From Tropicimonas sp. IMCC34043 (GTDB taxonomy: Bacteria; Pseudomonadota; Alphaproteobacteria; Rhodobacterales; Rhodobacteraceae): DNA of 64,000 nt. Under the pieces are notes generated by a model that worked only from the letters and a program-made list of their open reading frames with translations, was not told the origin of the DNA and made no database searches. Each line of letters begins with the position of its first letter. The first letter of the stretch is position 1. Location of the stretch: positions 434,001 through 498,000 of the forward strand of contig NZ_QMEK01000002.1 of the NCBI RefSeq assembly GCF_003390845.1. Direction: 5' to 3'. Below, one piece after another: positions 42,343 to 54,740 of the stretch. The position numbers and the translations under genes are program-made.

Positions 42343-43724
42343 TGGATCACCTCTTCGGTCGGGTTGGCGGGCTGGGCGGCGGCGTCAACCTCCACCTCTG
42401 CGTCGGGCCGCCGGATGATACCGGTGACCGAGGTGCGCTTGTCGGTCAAAAGCTCGGCCGCCTGCATCACGTCCTCGGGCGTCACCGCCTGCAGCACCTC
42501 GGGCCAGGCCTGGATCTCGGCCACGGTCAGACCGCTTGTCAGCGCCTCGCCATAATCCTGCGCCAATCCCTGCAGCTTGTCGCGGCTATAGATCTCGTCG
42601 GCCTTCAGCTGCATCTTCAGCCGGGCGAGCTGTTCCGCATCGACGCCGTTCTTCAGGAACTCGGCGATCATCCGATCCATATCGACCTCTGCGTCGTCCA
42701 GGCTGCGTCCCGGCACCGGCATGACGAGCAGCGCGAAGGTCGTGTCGTCGAGCGCGGTCGGATTGTAGAATGCGCCGGTATAGAGCGCCGTCTTCTCCTG
42801 CACCTCCAGCGTCCGGCCCATCAGCGAGGTCTGGGCCGAACCGCCCATGAGCTGCGCCAGAATGGTCAGGGCGGCCGCTTGTTTCTGCCCGCCCGTATGG
42901 CGGGACGGTGCCAGATAGCTGCGCAGGACATAGGGCTGCGCGACCCGGGCGTCTTCGTAGATCACGCGCCGCGCGGCCAGTTGCGGCGGCTCGGAGGGGC
43001 GCTGCCGCACCCTCAGGTCGGGATTGGGCGGAATGGTTCCGAAATGTTCCTCGGCCAGCGCGCGCACCGCCTCGGGCTCCACATCGCCCGCGACCACCAG
43101 CACCGCGTTGTTCGGGGCATAATACTGGCGGTAGAAGGCGATTGCATCCTCCTTGGTCAGGCCCGCCATCTCGTGGCGCCAGCCGATGATCGGGATGCCA
43201 TAGGGATGGTTCATGTACTGCGCCGCCATCCTTTGCTCGTTGAACAGCGCGCCGGGATCGTTCTCGATCCGCTGGTTGCGTTCTTCGAGGATCACGTCGC
43301 GTTCTGGCAGGACGACATCGTCGGTCAGCACCAGATGGGTCATCCGGTCGGCTTCCATCTGCATCATCAGGTCCAGCCGGTCGGCGGCGACGCGCTGGAA
43401 ATATCCGGTATAATCATAGCTGGTGAAGGCATTGTCCGACCCGCCGTTCTGCTCGACCGTGTCCGAAAACTCGCCCGGGTCCAGCGTGTCGGTGCCCTTG
43501 AACATCAGGTGTTCGAGGAAATGGGCGATGCCCGACTTGCCCGCCGGTTCATCGGCGGCGCCGATCCGGTACCAGACCATGTTCACGACGACCGGGGCCC
43601 GGTGATCCTCGATCACCACCACCTCCATGCCGTTGTCGAGGGTGAAGCTGCTGACGTCCTCTGCCATGGCAGGCAGTGCCATCAGGCCGAGAGAGATCAG
43701 CGCGGGGCCGATGGATCGGAGCAT
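42339..43724 (-). CDS. M16 family zinc peptidase (catalytic subunit)
   Basis: 461 aa. A signal peptide (about 1-22, ending AMAED) precedes the M16A domain. HFLEHLMFKG is the inverted zinc motif HxxEH, with the distal glutamate in PERDVILEERNQRIEND. It is probably a periplasmic oligopeptidase, dimeric with the downstream protein. The ATG at 43724 has an ideal AGGAGG site; an open frame to 43766 adds no conserved sequence. Confidence 0.94.
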   Translation of the reverse strand: MLRSIGPALISLGLMALPAMAEDVSSFTLDNGMEVVVIEDHRAPVVVNMVWYRIGAADEPAGKSGIAHFLEHLMFKGTDTLDPGEFSDTVEQNGGSDNAFTSYDYTGYFQRVAADRLDLMMQMEADRMTHLVLTDDVVLPERDVILEERNQRIENDPGALFNEQRMAAQYMNHPYGIPIIGWRHEMAGLTKEDAIAFYRQYYAPNNAVLVVAGDVEPEAVRALAEEHFGTIPPNPDLRVRQRPSEPPQLAARRVIYEDARVAQPYVLRSYLAPSRHTGGQKQAAALTILAQLMGGSAQTSLMGRTLEVQEKTALYTGAFYNPTALDDTTFALLVMPVPGRSLDDAEVDMDRMIAEFLKNGVDAEQLARLKMQLKADEIYSRDKLQGLAQDYGEALTSGLTVAEIQAWPEVLQAVTPEDVMQAAELLTDKRTSVTGIIRRPDAEVEVDAAAQPANPTEEVIQ

Positions 43725-43835
43725 GTGACCTCCTGCAATTGCGCACAATGGGGCGACAATAGCCATCGGCCGGGCGCGATCAACCGCGTCCGTCCCGACC
43801 TACGAGGATGTGAGAGGGTCGCGAGCGGCTCTCGC

Positions 43836-44381
43836 CTACTCCTGCACAACCGGATCCGGCGGGGCAGCGGGCGTCGGCACGTTTCTTTGGCGCGCGCCGA
43901 TCAGGCTGCCGTACTGGTTGAGCTCGCTGCCTTCATAGACCCGGTAATAGGTCGGCACGCGGAATATCCGCTCCATCAGCCGGCCGCGGTGACGCTGGCG
44001 GTATTCCAGATCGTCCTGCGCCAGTTCGGTCCGGATCTGCGGATCGGTGCCATAGCGCGAGGTCTGCTTGATCAGCGCGCCGTCGGCGCCAAGCTTGCCG
44101 TCCTGCGCGACGCGGGCCGGATTGCCGCCAAGCGCCGCGACCGCATCTGCGGTCGGCGTTACATCCGTGCGGTTTGGCGAGCCCACGGGGGCCGGCGGCG
44201 GCAGGGCCGTGTAGCTGGGCGGGGTCTCGATCGGCTTCGAGGGCAGGATGGCAAACTCGTCGGGGGTATAGCGCGCGCGCCCGATCTGCATCAGGTTGGG
44301 ATCCTTGCGCGAACAGGCGGTCACGGCAACGAGCGCAAGCGCGATCAAAACGCCGGCCCGGGCCATCCTTCCTGTCGACAT
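43836..44381 (-). CDS. DUF3035 family lipoprotein
   Basis: 181 aa. A lipobox (VAVTAC) follows a hydrophobic signal. RARYTPDEFAILPSKPIETP is the core of DUF3035, which is found in Rhodobacterales and relatives and has no known function. A Pro-rich stretch and RHRGRLMERIFRVPTYYRVY follow. The ATG at 44381 has AGGAGGCG upstream. It lies 53 bp after lspA, the enzyme that would process its signal. Confidence 0.9.
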   Translation of the reverse strand: MSTGRMARAGVLIALALVAVTACSRKDPNLMQIGRARYTPDEFAILPSKPIETPPSYTALPPPAPVGSPNRTDVTPTADAVAALGGNPARVAQDGKLGADGALIKQTSRYGTDPQIRTELAQDDLEYRQRHRGRLMERIFRVPTYYRVYEGSELNQYGSLIGARQRNVPTPAAPPDPVVQE

Positions 44382-44434
44382 ATCCGCCTCCTGCCACAAC
44401 TTCATGGCCTGTCTACCCCAAGCGGCAAACCGCG

Positions 44435-44917
44435 TCACCTGGACTTTTTCCGGCTGTCCCGTTCGCCGCCGATCAGCACCAGCCCCACCGCGCCGAGAAA
44501 GATGAAGATGTCGGCCACGTTGAAGACATAGGGATTGTCGAAGCCGCAGCACGCCATGTTGAGGAAGTCGCGCACGCCGGGAAACAACACCCGGTCAAGC
44601 GCATTTCCCATCGCCCCGCCGATCACCAGCCCGGCACAGACGAATTCCAGACCGTGGCGAAACGATCGCCGCGCCCAGACCAGCAGTGCGGCGCACAGCA
44701 CCACCGACAAGGCGACCAGAATCCAGCGCTGCAGATCGGAACTGGCCGAAAACAGGCCGAAGTTGAGCCCGGTGTTCAGCCCGTGGCGAAACACCAGAAA
44801 GGGTGGCAGCACATCTATCTGTTCGTGCCGCGAAAGCTCCATTCCCTCGAAGACCAGATGCTTCGAGGCCTGATCGGCGGCAAAGGCCACCGCCGCGGCA
44901 AGCCACAGACGCCACAT
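44435..44917 (-). CDS. lspA: Lipoprotein signal peptidase LspA
   Basis: 160 aa with four membrane helices. It cuts prolipoproteins before the lipidated cysteine. The catalytic aspartates are in [13 protein letters not shown] and [12 protein letters not shown], and [13 protein letters not shown] matches the N-G-x-x-F motif region. It starts 4 bp after the purH stop. Its neighbours include several lipoprotein genes. Confidence 0.95.
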   Translation of the reverse strand: MWRLWLAAAVAFAADQASKHLVFEGMELSRHEQIDVLPPFLVFRHGLNTGLNFGLFSASSDLQRWILVALSVVLCAALLVWARRSFRHGLEFVCAGLVIGGAMGNALDRVLFPGVRDFLNMACCGFDNPYVFNVADIFIFLGAVGLVLIGGERDSRKKSR

Positions 44918-44921
44918 CCCG

Positions 44922-46511
44922 TCAGTGCCGGAAGTGCCGCATGCCGGTAAAGACCATGGCGATCCCGGCTTTGTCGGCGGCTGCGATCACCTCCTTGTCG
45001 CGCATCGATCCGCCGGGCTGGATCACCGCGGTGGCGCCAGCTTCGGCTGCGGTCAGCAGACCGTCGGCAAAGGGAAAGAACGCGTCCGAGGCGACGACCG
45101 AGCCGCGGGTCAGCGGCTGCGCCAGTCCCAGCGCCTCGGCCATGTCTTCGGCCTTGCGGGCGGCGATGCGGGTCGAATCGACCCGGCTCATCTGGCCCGC
45201 GCCGACCCCTACGGTGGCGGCATCCTTGACATAGACGATGGCGTTCGACTTGACGTGCTTGGCGACCTTCCAGGCGAACAGCAGATCGGCGATCTCGGCC
45301 TCGGTCGGAACACGCTGGGTCACGACCTTCAGATCGGCGGCGGAGATGTGGCCTGTGTCCTTGTCCTGCACCAGATAGCCGCCCGAGACCTGACGGATGG
45401 TCGTGGCAAGCGCCCGCGGGTCGGGCAGGCCGCCCGTGGTCAGCAGGCGCAGGTTCTTCTTCCTGGCGAAGATCTCGGCCGCCGCGGGGTCGATTTCGGG
45501 TGCGATCACCACCTCGGTAAAGATCTCGGCGATCAGTTTCGCCGTCTCGACGTCGAGCGTGCGGTTCAGTGCGATGATGCCGCCGAAGGCCGAGGTCCGG
45601 TCGCAGTCGAAGGCGCGGGCATAGGCCTCGGCCAGGGTTGCGCCACGGGCGACGCCGCAGGGGTTGGCGTGCTTGATGATGGCACAGGCCGGTCCGTCCT
45701 CGGGCGCGAATTCCGCCACCAGCTCGAACGCCGCGTCGGTGTCGTTGATGTTGTTATAGCTCAGTTCCTTGCCCTGATGCTGGACGGCGGTCGCAATCCC
45801 GGGGCGCATCGAGCCGTCCTTGTAATAGGCCGCCTTCTGGTGCGGGTTCTCGCCATAGCGCATTTCCTGCGCCAGCGTCCCGGCAAAGGCGTGGCGGCGC
45901 GGGAATTCGGCGCCGATGGCGCCCGCCATCCAGGTCGAGACCGCCGCGTCATAGGCCGCGGTGCGGGCATAGGCGATCTGGGCGAGCTTGCGGCGGAACT
46001 TCGGGCAGGTGGCACCCTCGTGCTTGTCCATGTCGCCCAGAAGCGTCTGGTAATCCTCGACATCGACGACGACCGTGACAAAGGCGTGGTTCTTGGCGGC
46101 GGCGCGGATCATCGCCGGGCCGCCGATGTCGATATTCTCGATGCAGGTGTCGAAATCGGCGCCCTTGGCGACGGTTGCCTCGAAGGGATAGAGGTTGACG
46201 ACCAGAAGATCGATTGCGCCGATCCCGTGGGCCTCCATCGCGGCGACATGCTCGGGGTTGTCGCGCAGCGCCAGCAGCCCGCCGTGAACGCCCGGATGCA
46301 GCGTCTTGACCCGGCCATCCATCATCTCGGGAAAGCCCGTGACCTCGGAGACGTCCTTGACCGTCAGACCGGCCTCGCGCAGCGCCGCGGCAGTGCCGCC
46401 GGTCGAAAGAAGCTCGACGCCGCGCGCGGCAAGCGCCGTACCGAGCTCGACCAGACCGGTCTTGTCGGACACGGACAAAAGCGCACGGCGGATGGAAACA
46501 AGGTCGGTCAT
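44922..46511 (-). CDS. purH: Bifunctional AICAR formyltransferase / IMP cyclohydrolase
   Basis: 529 aa, standard length. It performs the last two steps to IMP. The N-terminal cyclohydrolase part has [15 protein letters not shown] and [30 protein letters not shown] and [16 protein letters not shown]; the C-terminal transformylase has [11 protein letters not shown] and [11 protein letters not shown] use ATG 46511, with MTMTDLVS at 46517 as a close alternative. It lies 13 bp after the heparinase-like gene. Confidence 0.95.
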   Translation of the reverse strand: MTDLVSIRRALLSVSDKTGLVELGTALAARGVELLSTGGTAAALREAGLTVKDVSEVTGFPEMMDGRVKTLHPGVHGGLLALRDNPEHVAAMEAHGIGAIDLLVVNLYPFEATVAKGADFDTCIENIDIGGPAMIRAAAKNHAFVTVVVDVEDYQTLLGDMDKHEGATCPKFRRKLAQIAYARTAAYDAAVSTWMAGAIGAEFPRRHAFAGTLAQEMRYGENPHQKAAYYKDGSMRPGIATAVQHQGKELSYNNINDTDAAFELVAEFAPEDGPACAIIKHANPCGVARGATLAEAYARAFDCDRTSAFGGIIALNRTLDVETAKLIAEIFTEVVIAPEIDPAAAEIFARKKNLRLLTTGGLPDPRALATTIRQVSGGYLVQDKDTGHISAADLKVVTQRVPTEAEIADLLFAWKVAKHVKSNAIVYVKDAATVGVGAGQMSRVDSTRIAARKAEDMAEALGLAQPLTRGSVVASDAFFPFADGLLTAAEAGATAVIQPGGSMRDKEVIAAADKAGIAMVFTGMRHFRH

Positions 46512-46524
46512 CGTCATTCTCGCA

Positions 46525-48273
46525 TCAGTCAGAAGGAAGGGCGTCGTCATCGCGCACCAGGTCGCGGATCGCCTGCGGCGTACCCTGTGACTTGGCAAAG
46601 GTCCAGTTGATCCGGCATCCGGCGGACGTAACCGGCCCGGACAGCACGATCTGGCGGGTTGGCCGCGGCTTTGGCTGGCCGTTTTCCAGATAGACCCCGG
46701 GCTCGACCCGCGCGTCTTCGGCACCGTCCTGCCAGAACTCCCAGACCTCGCCGCTTTTCAGGATCATCGGCAACACGCCTTCCTCGGTCACCGGCTGGAC
46801 CGAGACGTCGGGATGCAGGTGAAAGCGGATGGTGAAGCGTGGCGCCACCCCGCCGTCGGCCTCGGTCCGGGCGTCGATCCGGCGCCGGTCGGCTTCGGTC
46901 GGCGCCAGCAGATGATCCTCGCCCGACAGCCGGCGGCCGTCGCGGGCAAGGGTCAGGTGGCGCGCATGGCTCAGCCCGTACTGCGGCAGATACCCGTCGT
47001 GCGCCAGCCGCAGGCCCAGGGCGGCGGTGTTTTCGGATCGATCCAGCCGAACGGCGCGGGTCGCCGGCTCGGGCGCGCCGGGTCGCCGCGCCACGGCCGG
47101 GGTCGCGCGGGTGCCCGGATGCAGTTCCAGCGTCGAATGGCTCGCCGTGGTCTGGCAGGCGCGCCGCCAGGTCTCGCCGAACCCGGCGCCGGGGCCGCAA
47201 TTGACCACGAAGGGGCGTCGCCCCGATGTCAGTTCGAAGGCGAGCAGCGAGGCGTGCGGATCGGCCCCCTCGACGGCCGCGCCAGGTGGCGGTGCCGCAT
47301 CGACGATCACGGTGGTGCGCCCGGCCGCAAGGCGCGCGAACCCCATCGCCAGCCCGTCGTGCGGCGCCGGGCGAACCCCGGCTGCCCCCAGTACCTGGTC
47401 AAGCCGCCCCTCGCGGCCCCGCCCGCCGCCGTGGAACCGCGCCAGCCCGCCGTCGGCATGGCGCAGCGCCCGCAGGATCGGTGCAATCCGCACCACTGCG
47501 GCCTCGAGCGGCGGTTCAGGCCGGCGGCCGGCGTCGATCATCGCCTGACCGGCCCAGACCAGCAGGGTGAAGACTTCCAGCAGCGCTTCGGGGTTGCGGC
47601 TTGCCAGACCGCCCTCGGGATCGACGTGATCGGTGCATTCCCGCGACAGGGCGTGGATACCCACCTCGGCCAGCGGCTGGTGCCGCTTTTGCGCCAGTCC
47701 CGCCGCGATCAGCCCGGTCAGGGCTTCGAGCCTTGGCAGCAGCGGCGCCGCCTCGGTCCAGCGGCGCGACAGGAAATGCGCCTGGGCCGACAGGGTGCGG
47801 AAATATTCGTCGCGCTCCACCCGGTCCCAGCCAGACAGCAGCCAGGGCCCATGGTTGACCCAGCGGATCAGCCGCCGCCCGATCAGGTCCGCACGCCAGC
47901 CGGCACCGCGGCCGCGGCCGTGCCGGGCGATCCAGCCTGCGGTCCACTCGCGCGCCAGTGCCAGCGCTGCGGGGGTTCCGAGTGCTGCCAGATCGTCCAT
48001 CCAGGCAAAGCCGTGCAGGGCGTCCGCGAAGCCGGGCGAGGGCATGGCCAGATCCCAGATCGCGCGGTCAGGATCCTCGATGGGTATCCCGTCGAACAGG
48101 AAATGCCCGGCCAGCAGTTGCCGCCCCAGGGCGGGCGAGCCGATGCTGCGCGGCTCCGGCTCGGCCGCGAATTCCGCGGCCGAGGCCGCGCGACATGCGC
48201 GCCAGACCTGCAGACGGGTGCCAAGCCGCGATGCGCCGCCCTGACCGCCCGAATTTCCCTGCGAATGCTCCAT
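46525..48273 (-). CDS. Heparinase II/III-like protein
   Basis: 582 aa. The C-terminal half matches the heparinase II/III beta-domain ([34 protein letters not shown]-type histidines), and the N-terminal half is alpha-helical ([21 protein letters not shown]). Such proteins are polysaccharide lyases, but in alphaproteobacteria this gene next to purH and rsmB is conserved and its substrate unknown. No signal peptide is obvious. Substrate assignment to heparin would be over-reading. Confidence 0.88.
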   Translation of the reverse strand: MEHSQGNSGGQGGASRLGTRLQVWRACRAASAAEFAAEPEPRSIGSPALGRQLLAGHFLFDGIPIEDPDRAIWDLAMPSPGFADALHGFAWMDDLAALGTPAALALAREWTAGWIARHGRGRGAGWRADLIGRRLIRWVNHGPWLLSGWDRVERDEYFRTLSAQAHFLSRRWTEAAPLLPRLEALTGLIAAGLAQKRHQPLAEVGIHALSRECTDHVDPEGGLASRNPEALLEVFTLLVWAGQAMIDAGRRPEPPLEAAVVRIAPILRALRHADGGLARFHGGGRGREGRLDQVLGAAGVRPAPHDGLAMGFARLAAGRTTVIVDAAPPPGAAVEGADPHASLLAFELTSGRRPFVVNCGPGAGFGETWRRACQTTASHSTLELHPGTRATPAVARRPGAPEPATRAVRLDRSENTAALGLRLAHDGYLPQYGLSHARHLTLARDGRRLSGEDHLLAPTEADRRRIDARTEADGGVAPRFTIRFHLHPDVSVQPVTEEGVLPMILKSGEVWEFWQDGAEDARVEPGVYLENGQPKPRPTRQIVLSGPVTSAGCRINWTFAKSQGTPQAIRDLVRDDDALPSD

Positions 48274-48342
48274 GTTTCTGCCGATGCCGCCTGTCAGAAC
48301 TGCCGGATTGAGGTGCGATCTTACGCTGCGCCGATGCCGGTG

Positions 48343-49671
48343 TCAGGCCTTGCGCAGCGCCGCGACGAAAAATCCATCGAGGCCACCTCGGTCGGCCCAC
48401 ATCTCGGGGGTGGTCCGCAGCGCCGCCGGGCCTGCGTGCCAATCGCGCGGCATCCCGGACACTGCGGCAAGCGCGCCCTCGTCCGGGGTCAGCTCCGGGT
48501 GACGACCGAGTGCTGCCGAAAGTTGCGCCTCGCCCTCATCGGGCAACAGCGAGCAGGTGCAGAACACCAGCCGCCCGCCCGGCGCCAGCATCTCGACCGC
48601 CCGGTCGATCAGTGCCGCCTGCAGCGCCACCAGCGGCTTGATGCTGGCCGAGTCCTTGACGAAGGGCAGATCGGGGTGGCGCCGGATCGTGCCGGTCGCC
48701 GAACAGGGCGCGTCGAGAAGAATGGCGTCAAAGGGCGCCTCGGGGTGCCAGTCGAGCGCATCGGCGACGACGACCTCGGCCGAAAGTCCGGTGCGCGCGA
48801 GGTTCTCGCGCAGCCGCACCAGCCGCGCCTCGGAGATGTCGAGCGCTGTTACCGCGGCCCCGGCGGCGGCAAGTTGCAGGGTCTTGCCGCCGGGTGCCGC
48901 ACAAAGGTCGAGCACCCGTTGCCCCGGTTGCGGTGCCAGCAGCCGTGCCGGCAGGGCAGCCGCTGCATCCTGCACCCACCAGGCTCCCTCGGCATAGCCT
49001 GGCAGGGTCGAGATCTGCCCCGGCGCAGCCAGCCTGAGCGAGCCTGTGGGCAATGCCTCGGCGCCAAGCCGTTCGGCCCAATCCCCGTCCGTGGCGCGCA
49101 TAGTCAGATCGAGCGGCGGGGCGGCCTCGAACACCGCCTCCATCCGCGCCACCCGTGCATTGCCCCAGGCTGCCCCGAGCCGGCCGCGCAGCCAGCCCGG
49201 CAGGCGTTGCGGATGGGCAGCGAGCCAGCCTTCCGGGCCCGCATCCGCAAGCCGTCGCAGCACCGCGTTGACCATCGCCGCAGCGCCGGGCTGCTGGCGT
49301 CTGGCAAGCGTGACCGCGGCATTGACCACACCGTGGGCCGCCGCGCCCTCGCCCAGCATCTCGACCGCGGCAAGCCGCAGCAGCGCCCGGATCGGCGGCT
49401 TCGGCGCACGTTGCAGGAAGGGTTTCAGGGCCGCGTCGGCGCGTCCGGCGTGGCGCAGGGTGGTGCGGGCCAGCCGGCCGGCGCGGGCGCGCACCTCGGG
49501 CGGGGCATCGGCGAAATGGGGGTGGGATTCCATCTCGGACAGCATCATGCCGTCCTCCCATGCTCCCATGAGCAGGTCGAGCGCCAGTTGCCGCGCGGCC
49601 AGCCCCGGGGCCTCGCCACCGGAGTTCCCGCCGGCCGTGCCCTTGTTGCCGCTCTGCGCCCGCTCGCCCAT
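48343..49671 (-). CDS. rsmB: RsmB/NOP family 16S rRNA cytosine-C5 methyltransferase
   Basis: 442 aa. The N-terminal NusB-like RNA-binding region (ALDLLMGAWEDG to RRQQPGAAAMVNAVLRRL) precedes the Rossmann methyltransferase with VLDLCAAPGGKTLQLAAAG. The two catalytic cysteines are in DAPCSATG and CTCSLLPDEGE. It would form m5C967 in 16S rRNA. The ATG at 49671 starts the open N-terminus; the frame to 49716 is a possible extension. It diverges from the SDHAF4-like gene over 72 bp. Confidence 0.93.
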   Translation of the reverse strand: MGERAQSGNKGTAGGNSGGEAPGLAARQLALDLLMGAWEDGMMLSEMESHPHFADAPPEVRARAGRLARTTLRHAGRADAALKPFLQRAPKPPIRALLRLAAVEMLGEGAAAHGVVNAAVTLARRQQPGAAAMVNAVLRRLADAGPEGWLAAHPQRLPGWLRGRLGAAWGNARVARMEAVFEAAPPLDLTMRATDGDWAERLGAEALPTGSLRLAAPGQISTLPGYAEGAWWVQDAAAALPARLLAPQPGQRVLDLCAAPGGKTLQLAAAGAAVTALDISEARLVRLRENLARTGLSAEVVVADALDWHPEAPFDAILLDAPCSATGTIRRHPDLPFVKDSASIKPLVALQAALIDRAVEMLAPGGRLVFCTCSLLPDEGEAQLSAALGRHPELTPDEGALAAVSGMPRDWHAGPAALRTTPEMWADRGGLDGFFVAALRKA

Positions 49672-49743
49672 GCGACGGCCCTTTCCATTGCCTCGAACCC
49701 GCCTCGCGTATATCACGCCCGGGTCAGCGACAAGGATGGAACG

Positions 49744-49941
49744 ATGTCAGAGACGACCGAACCGCCCCGCCCCGATCTGCCCGCCGCCGCACAACGCGCG
49801 CTGGCCGAAGCGGCCGAACGCCGGGCAAAGGCCGAGGCCGAAGCCAAGGCGATGCCCGTGGAACTGGGCGGCCGGCGCGAGGGGCTGGAGCCGGTGCGAT
49901 ACGGCGATTACGAGAAAAAGGGCCTGGCGATCGATTTCTGA
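49744..49941 (+). CDS. DUF1674 protein, SDHAF4-like succinate dehydrogenase assembly factor
   Basis: 65 aa. The C-terminus GGRREGLEPVRYGDYEKKGL and the ending IDF match the DUF1674 signature G-G-x-x-G-P-E-P-T-R-Y-G-D-W-E-x-K-G-x-x-x-D-F of mitochondrial SDHAF4 and its alphaproteobacterial relatives. SDHAF4 binds flavinylated SdhA and aids complex II assembly; a bacterial role is inferred. An acidic/Ala-rich N-terminus precedes it. The gene is far from any sdh gene here. A GGCAGG hairpin (49951-49973) separates it from convergent dapB. Confidence 0.9.
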   Translation: MSETTEPPRPDLPAAAQRALAEAAERRAKAEAEAKAMPVELGGRREGLEPVRYGDYEKKGLAIDF

Positions 49942-49973
49942 GACCGCCGGGGCAGGGCCGAAGGCCGCCTGCC

Positions 49974-50783
49974 TCAGACCCCCAGCACGTCCATCATGGA
50001 ATAGTGCCCGGGCTGCTTGTCCTGCCCCCAGAGCACGGCGCGCAGCGCACCGCGGGCAAAGATCGCCCGGTCGGTCGCCACATGGCGCAGCACCAGTCGC
50101 TCGCCCGCCCCGGCAAAGATCACGTCGTGTTCGCCCACGATGTCGCCGCCGCGGATCGCCGAAAAGCCGATCGTGCCGGGCGCGCGGGCGCCGGTGATGC
50201 CGTCGCGGGCGGCGACATAGGCTTCGCGAAGCTCGACCCCGCGCCCCTCGGCCGCCGCCTCGCCCAGCATCAGCGCGGTGCCCGAGGGCGCATCGACCTT
50301 GTGGCGGTGATGCGCCTCGACGATCTCGATGTCGAAATCCTCGCCAAGGGCGGCGGCGACCTGCCGGGTCAGCCGGGTCAGCAGGTTGACGCCGAGGCTC
50401 ATGTTGCCGGCCCGCACGATGACCGCATGACGCGCGGCGGCATCGAGCTTTTTCAGATCCTCGTCCGACAGCCCCGTGGTGCCGATCACATGCACCGCAC
50501 GTGCCTGCGCCGCGATCACCGACAGCGCCACGGTTGCCGCGGGCGTGGTGAAATCGATCACCCCCTGGGCGCCGGCCATCGCCTCGAGCGCGTCGTCGGT
50601 GACGATGACGCCGGCAGGTTGCCCGCCCATGGCGGTACCGATGTCCTTGCCGACCCAGTCGCCGCCCGGGCGTTCCACCGCGCCGACCAGCCGCAGCCCC
50701 GGATGCGCGCGGACCTCGCGCACCAGCATCTGACCCATCCGGCCCGATGCACCCATCACCACGATCCCCGGTGTCTCGCTCAT
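49974..50783 (-). CDS. dapB: 4-hydroxy-tetrahydrodipicolinate reductase
   Basis: 269 aa. It reduces the product of DapA with NAD(P)H, in the lysine and diaminopimelate pathway. The nucleotide motif [12 protein letters not shown] and the catalytic [17 protein letters not shown] (HH and K of the E(L/A)HHxxKxDAPSGTA signature) are present. The ATG at 50783 has AGGAGGCTGAT upstream. Longer open frames to 51389 run antisense to rbfA. It diverges from rbfA. Confidence 0.95.
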   Translation of the reverse strand: MSETPGIVVMGASGRMGQMLVREVRAHPGLRLVGAVERPGGDWVGKDIGTAMGGQPAGVIVTDDALEAMAGAQGVIDFTTPAATVALSVIAAQARAVHVIGTTGLSDEDLKKLDAAARHAVIVRAGNMSLGVNLLTRLTRQVAAALGEDFDIEIVEAHHRHKVDAPSGTALMLGEAAAEGRGVELREAYVAARDGITGARAPGTIGFSAIRGGDIVGEHDVIFAGAGERLVLRHVATDRAIFARGALRAVLWGQDKQPGHYSMMDVLGV

Positions 50784-50879
50784 ATCAGCCTCCTGCTTCC
50801 GCCGGGACGGTGTAGCCGAGCCTGCGTCGGCAGGCAAAGCCCGCTTGCACCGGAAGCCTGCCGGGCCTAGTTGGAAGGC

Positions 50880-51299
50880 ATGGCTAAGAACAAGCTTCAT
50901 ACCGGGCAAGGCCCCTCGCAGCGGCAGCTTCGCGTTGGCGAACTGATCCGCCGCCGTCTGGCGGAAGTGCTGGCGCGTGGCGACGTGCACGACCCGGAAC
51001 TGAACCGGATGTCGATCACCGTCGGCGAGGTGCGCGCCACGCCTGATCTCAGGAACGCAGTCGCCTATGTCATGCCGCTTGGCGGCAGACAGGCGGCCGA
51101 GGCGCTCGAGGCGCTCAACCGCAACCGGGTCGAACTGCGCCGGGTGGTGGTCAAGGGACTGGCGCTGAAATTTGCGCCGGAGCTTCGCTTCGAGCTCGAC
51201 GATACGTTCGACCGGATCGACGATACCCGCCGCATGTTCGATCAGGAGACGGTCCAGCGCGACATTGCCGCCCGGCATGAGGACGACGATGAGGCCTGA
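50880..51299 (+). CDS. rbfA: 30S ribosome-binding factor RbfA
   Basis: 139 aa KH-fold factor that helps mature 16S rRNA and cold adaptation. [40 protein letters not shown] and [20 protein letters not shown] are conserved. The ATG at 50880 is used; a TTG at 50871 opens the frame slightly earlier. The gene overlaps the DUF2233 gene by 11 bp at its end, and it is separate from the usual nusA-infB neighbours in this window. Confidence 0.95.
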   Translation: MAKNKLHTGQGPSQRQLRVGELIRRRLAEVLARGDVHDPELNRMSITVGEVRATPDLRNAVAYVMPLGGRQAAEALEALNRNRVELRRVVVKGLALKFAPELRFELDDTFDRIDDTRRMFDQETVQRDIAARHEDDDEA

Positions 51300-52053
51300 G
51301 AGGTTCGGCCGCGCCGTATTTGGCGCCGGTCTGCTGATTGCCGGCGTGCTGCCGTTGGCGGCCGCTGCAGCCCCCGACTGCCGCACCATGAGCTATGAGG
51401 ACAATGGCTATACCGTCTGCACGCTCCGGGCGGACCGGGACGAGATCCGGCTGTTTCACAGCGACGCTGCGGGCAACCTCTATGGCGGATTCAGCGCGAT
51501 CGAGGCGGATCTGGCGCGGCAGGGCAAGACGCTGACCTTTGCAATGAATGCCGGAATGTACCACGGCGATCGCCGGCCGGTCGGGCTCTATCTGGAGAAC
51601 GGGCAGAAAAGCGGGCCGCTGGTGACACGCGACGGGCCGGGCAATTTTGGGCTCTTGCCGAACGGGATCTTCTGTATCCAGACGGATCGCGCCAGGGTGA
51701 TCGAGAGCCGGGCCTATGCCGCCAACCTGCCCGAGTGCCGCTATGCCACCCAGTCCGGGCCGATGCTGGTGATCGATGGCAAGCTTCACCCGAGGTTCCT
51801 GCCCGACAGCGACAGTCTTTTTGTCCGCAACGGTGTCGGGGTCGAGGCCGATGGCGTGACGGTCGATTTCGTGATCTCGGACAACCGGGTCAATTTCGAC
51901 AGCTTCGGACGGTTCTTTCGCGACGTTCTGAAGACCCCGAACGCGCTTTATTTCGACGGCAAGGTCTCGCGCATTCATGCGCCGTCGATGGGACGGTCGG
52001 ATACCGGGTTTCCGCTCGGCCCGATCGTCGGGTCGGTGGCGCCGGCCGAATAG
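51289..52053 (+). CDS. DUF2233 / phosphodiester glycosidase family exported protein
   Basis: 254 aa. A signal peptide (about 1-27, ending AAAAA) precedes a NAGPA-like phosphodiester glycosidase fold. [55 protein letters not shown] and [18 protein letters not shown] are typical. The family includes the enzyme uncovering mannose-6-phosphate tags and unknown bacterial glycan enzymes; substrate here is unknown. The ATG at 51289 lies in rbfA behind GAGGACG, with 11-bp overlap. Confidence 0.87.
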   Translation: MRPERFGRAVFGAGLLIAGVLPLAAAAAPDCRTMSYEDNGYTVCTLRADRDEIRLFHSDAAGNLYGGFSAIEADLARQGKTLTFAMNAGMYHGDRRPVGLYLENGQKSGPLVTRDGPGNFGLLPNGIFCIQTDRARVIESRAYAANLPECRYATQSGPMLVIDGKLHPRFLPDSDSLFVRNGVGVEADGVTVDFVISDNRVNFDSFGRFFRDVLKTPNALYFDGKVSRIHAPSMGRSDTGFPLGPIVGSVAPAE

Positions 52054-52154
52054 CCGGGCCTGACGCCGGCGGCCGAGTTGGCCCGGCATCCACACAGCAG
52101 AAATGAAGTGGCGACAGGCGGGCGGCCGCGACCATGGCCGGCACCCGGCAACGT

Positions 52155-52184
52155 AAAAAGGCCCCGGGGAGATACCTCGGGGCC
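52155..52184 (-). terminator. Intrinsic terminator of pnp
   Basis: On the minus strand GGCCCCGAGG pairs with CCCCGGGGCC (one internal mismatch), followed by TTTTT (52155-52159). It lies 35 bp after the pnp stop. Confidence 0.87.
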
Positions 52185-52218
52185 CTTCTGTTCGTACCGT
52201 CCCGGGGGATCGGCGTGA

Positions 52219-54369
<2,151 letters not shown>

Positions 54370-54385
54370 CTAGCGTATCCTGACT

Positions 54386-54417
54386 GGGAGCCCTCCCGGG
54401 CGCATCCCGGGTCTCCC
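54386..54417 (-). promoter_or_regulatory. Nested hairpin 17 bases upstream of pnp
   Basis: GGGAG (54386-54390) pairs with CTCCC (54413-54417), and CCCGGG-CGCAT-CCCGGG (54395-54411) forms an inner stem. It ends 17 nt before the pnp ATG, so it could mask or expose the ribosome-binding region. Confidence 0.5.
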
Positions 54418-54498
54418 GTTTGAATGGCGGCCCCATTGCCGCAGACCCCTTTTATCCATTTCGAGCGCCGGGGTCAGAGCGCAGCGTCTCAGATGAAA

Positions 54499-54567
54499 GG
54501 GCCTTACACGGTTCCGGACTGTTTGAAAACCGGGTTTCCCCTGCGATAGCGGGACCGTGTAAGGCCC
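54499..54567 (-). promoter_or_regulatory. 14-bp perfect inverted repeat in the pnp leader region
   Basis: GGGCCTTACACGGT (54499-54512) and ACCGTGTAAGGCCC (54554-54567) are exact inverted copies around 41 bases. The loop holds CCC...GGG and CCGG...CCGG pairs and could form a multibranch RNA. It lies 130 bp upstream of pnp in the 407-bp gap to rpsO. The rest of this gap shows no gene; I see nothing else except the rpsO terminator at 54741-54767 and the hairpin at 54386. Confidence 0.65.
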
Positions 54568-54740
54568 GGAAACGGCCCATGAGGCGGGATCCGGGCGGGG
54601 CGATGAGGGGGGATGTTCCGGCGCGGCGGGCCAAAGCCAGGGCGGGCCTGTCGCCGGTTTGTCGGAGGGTGCCGCGCGTGACGCGGTGAGGGCAGGTGGT
54701 GGCAGTCACCGGGCGACCCGGTCGCGACCTTCCCGAAAGC

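Noticed and set aside
46525..48273. Heparin degradation
   Set aside because: The fold name does not fix the substrate, no signal peptide or glycan genes support it, and the locus sits among housekeeping genes.
46813..49941. 1042-codon plus-strand open frame
   Set aside because: It is antisense to the heparinase-like and rsmB genes and has Arg/Pro/Gly-rich composition typical of GC-rich shadow frames. Only its last 65 codons (49744-49941) are a real gene.
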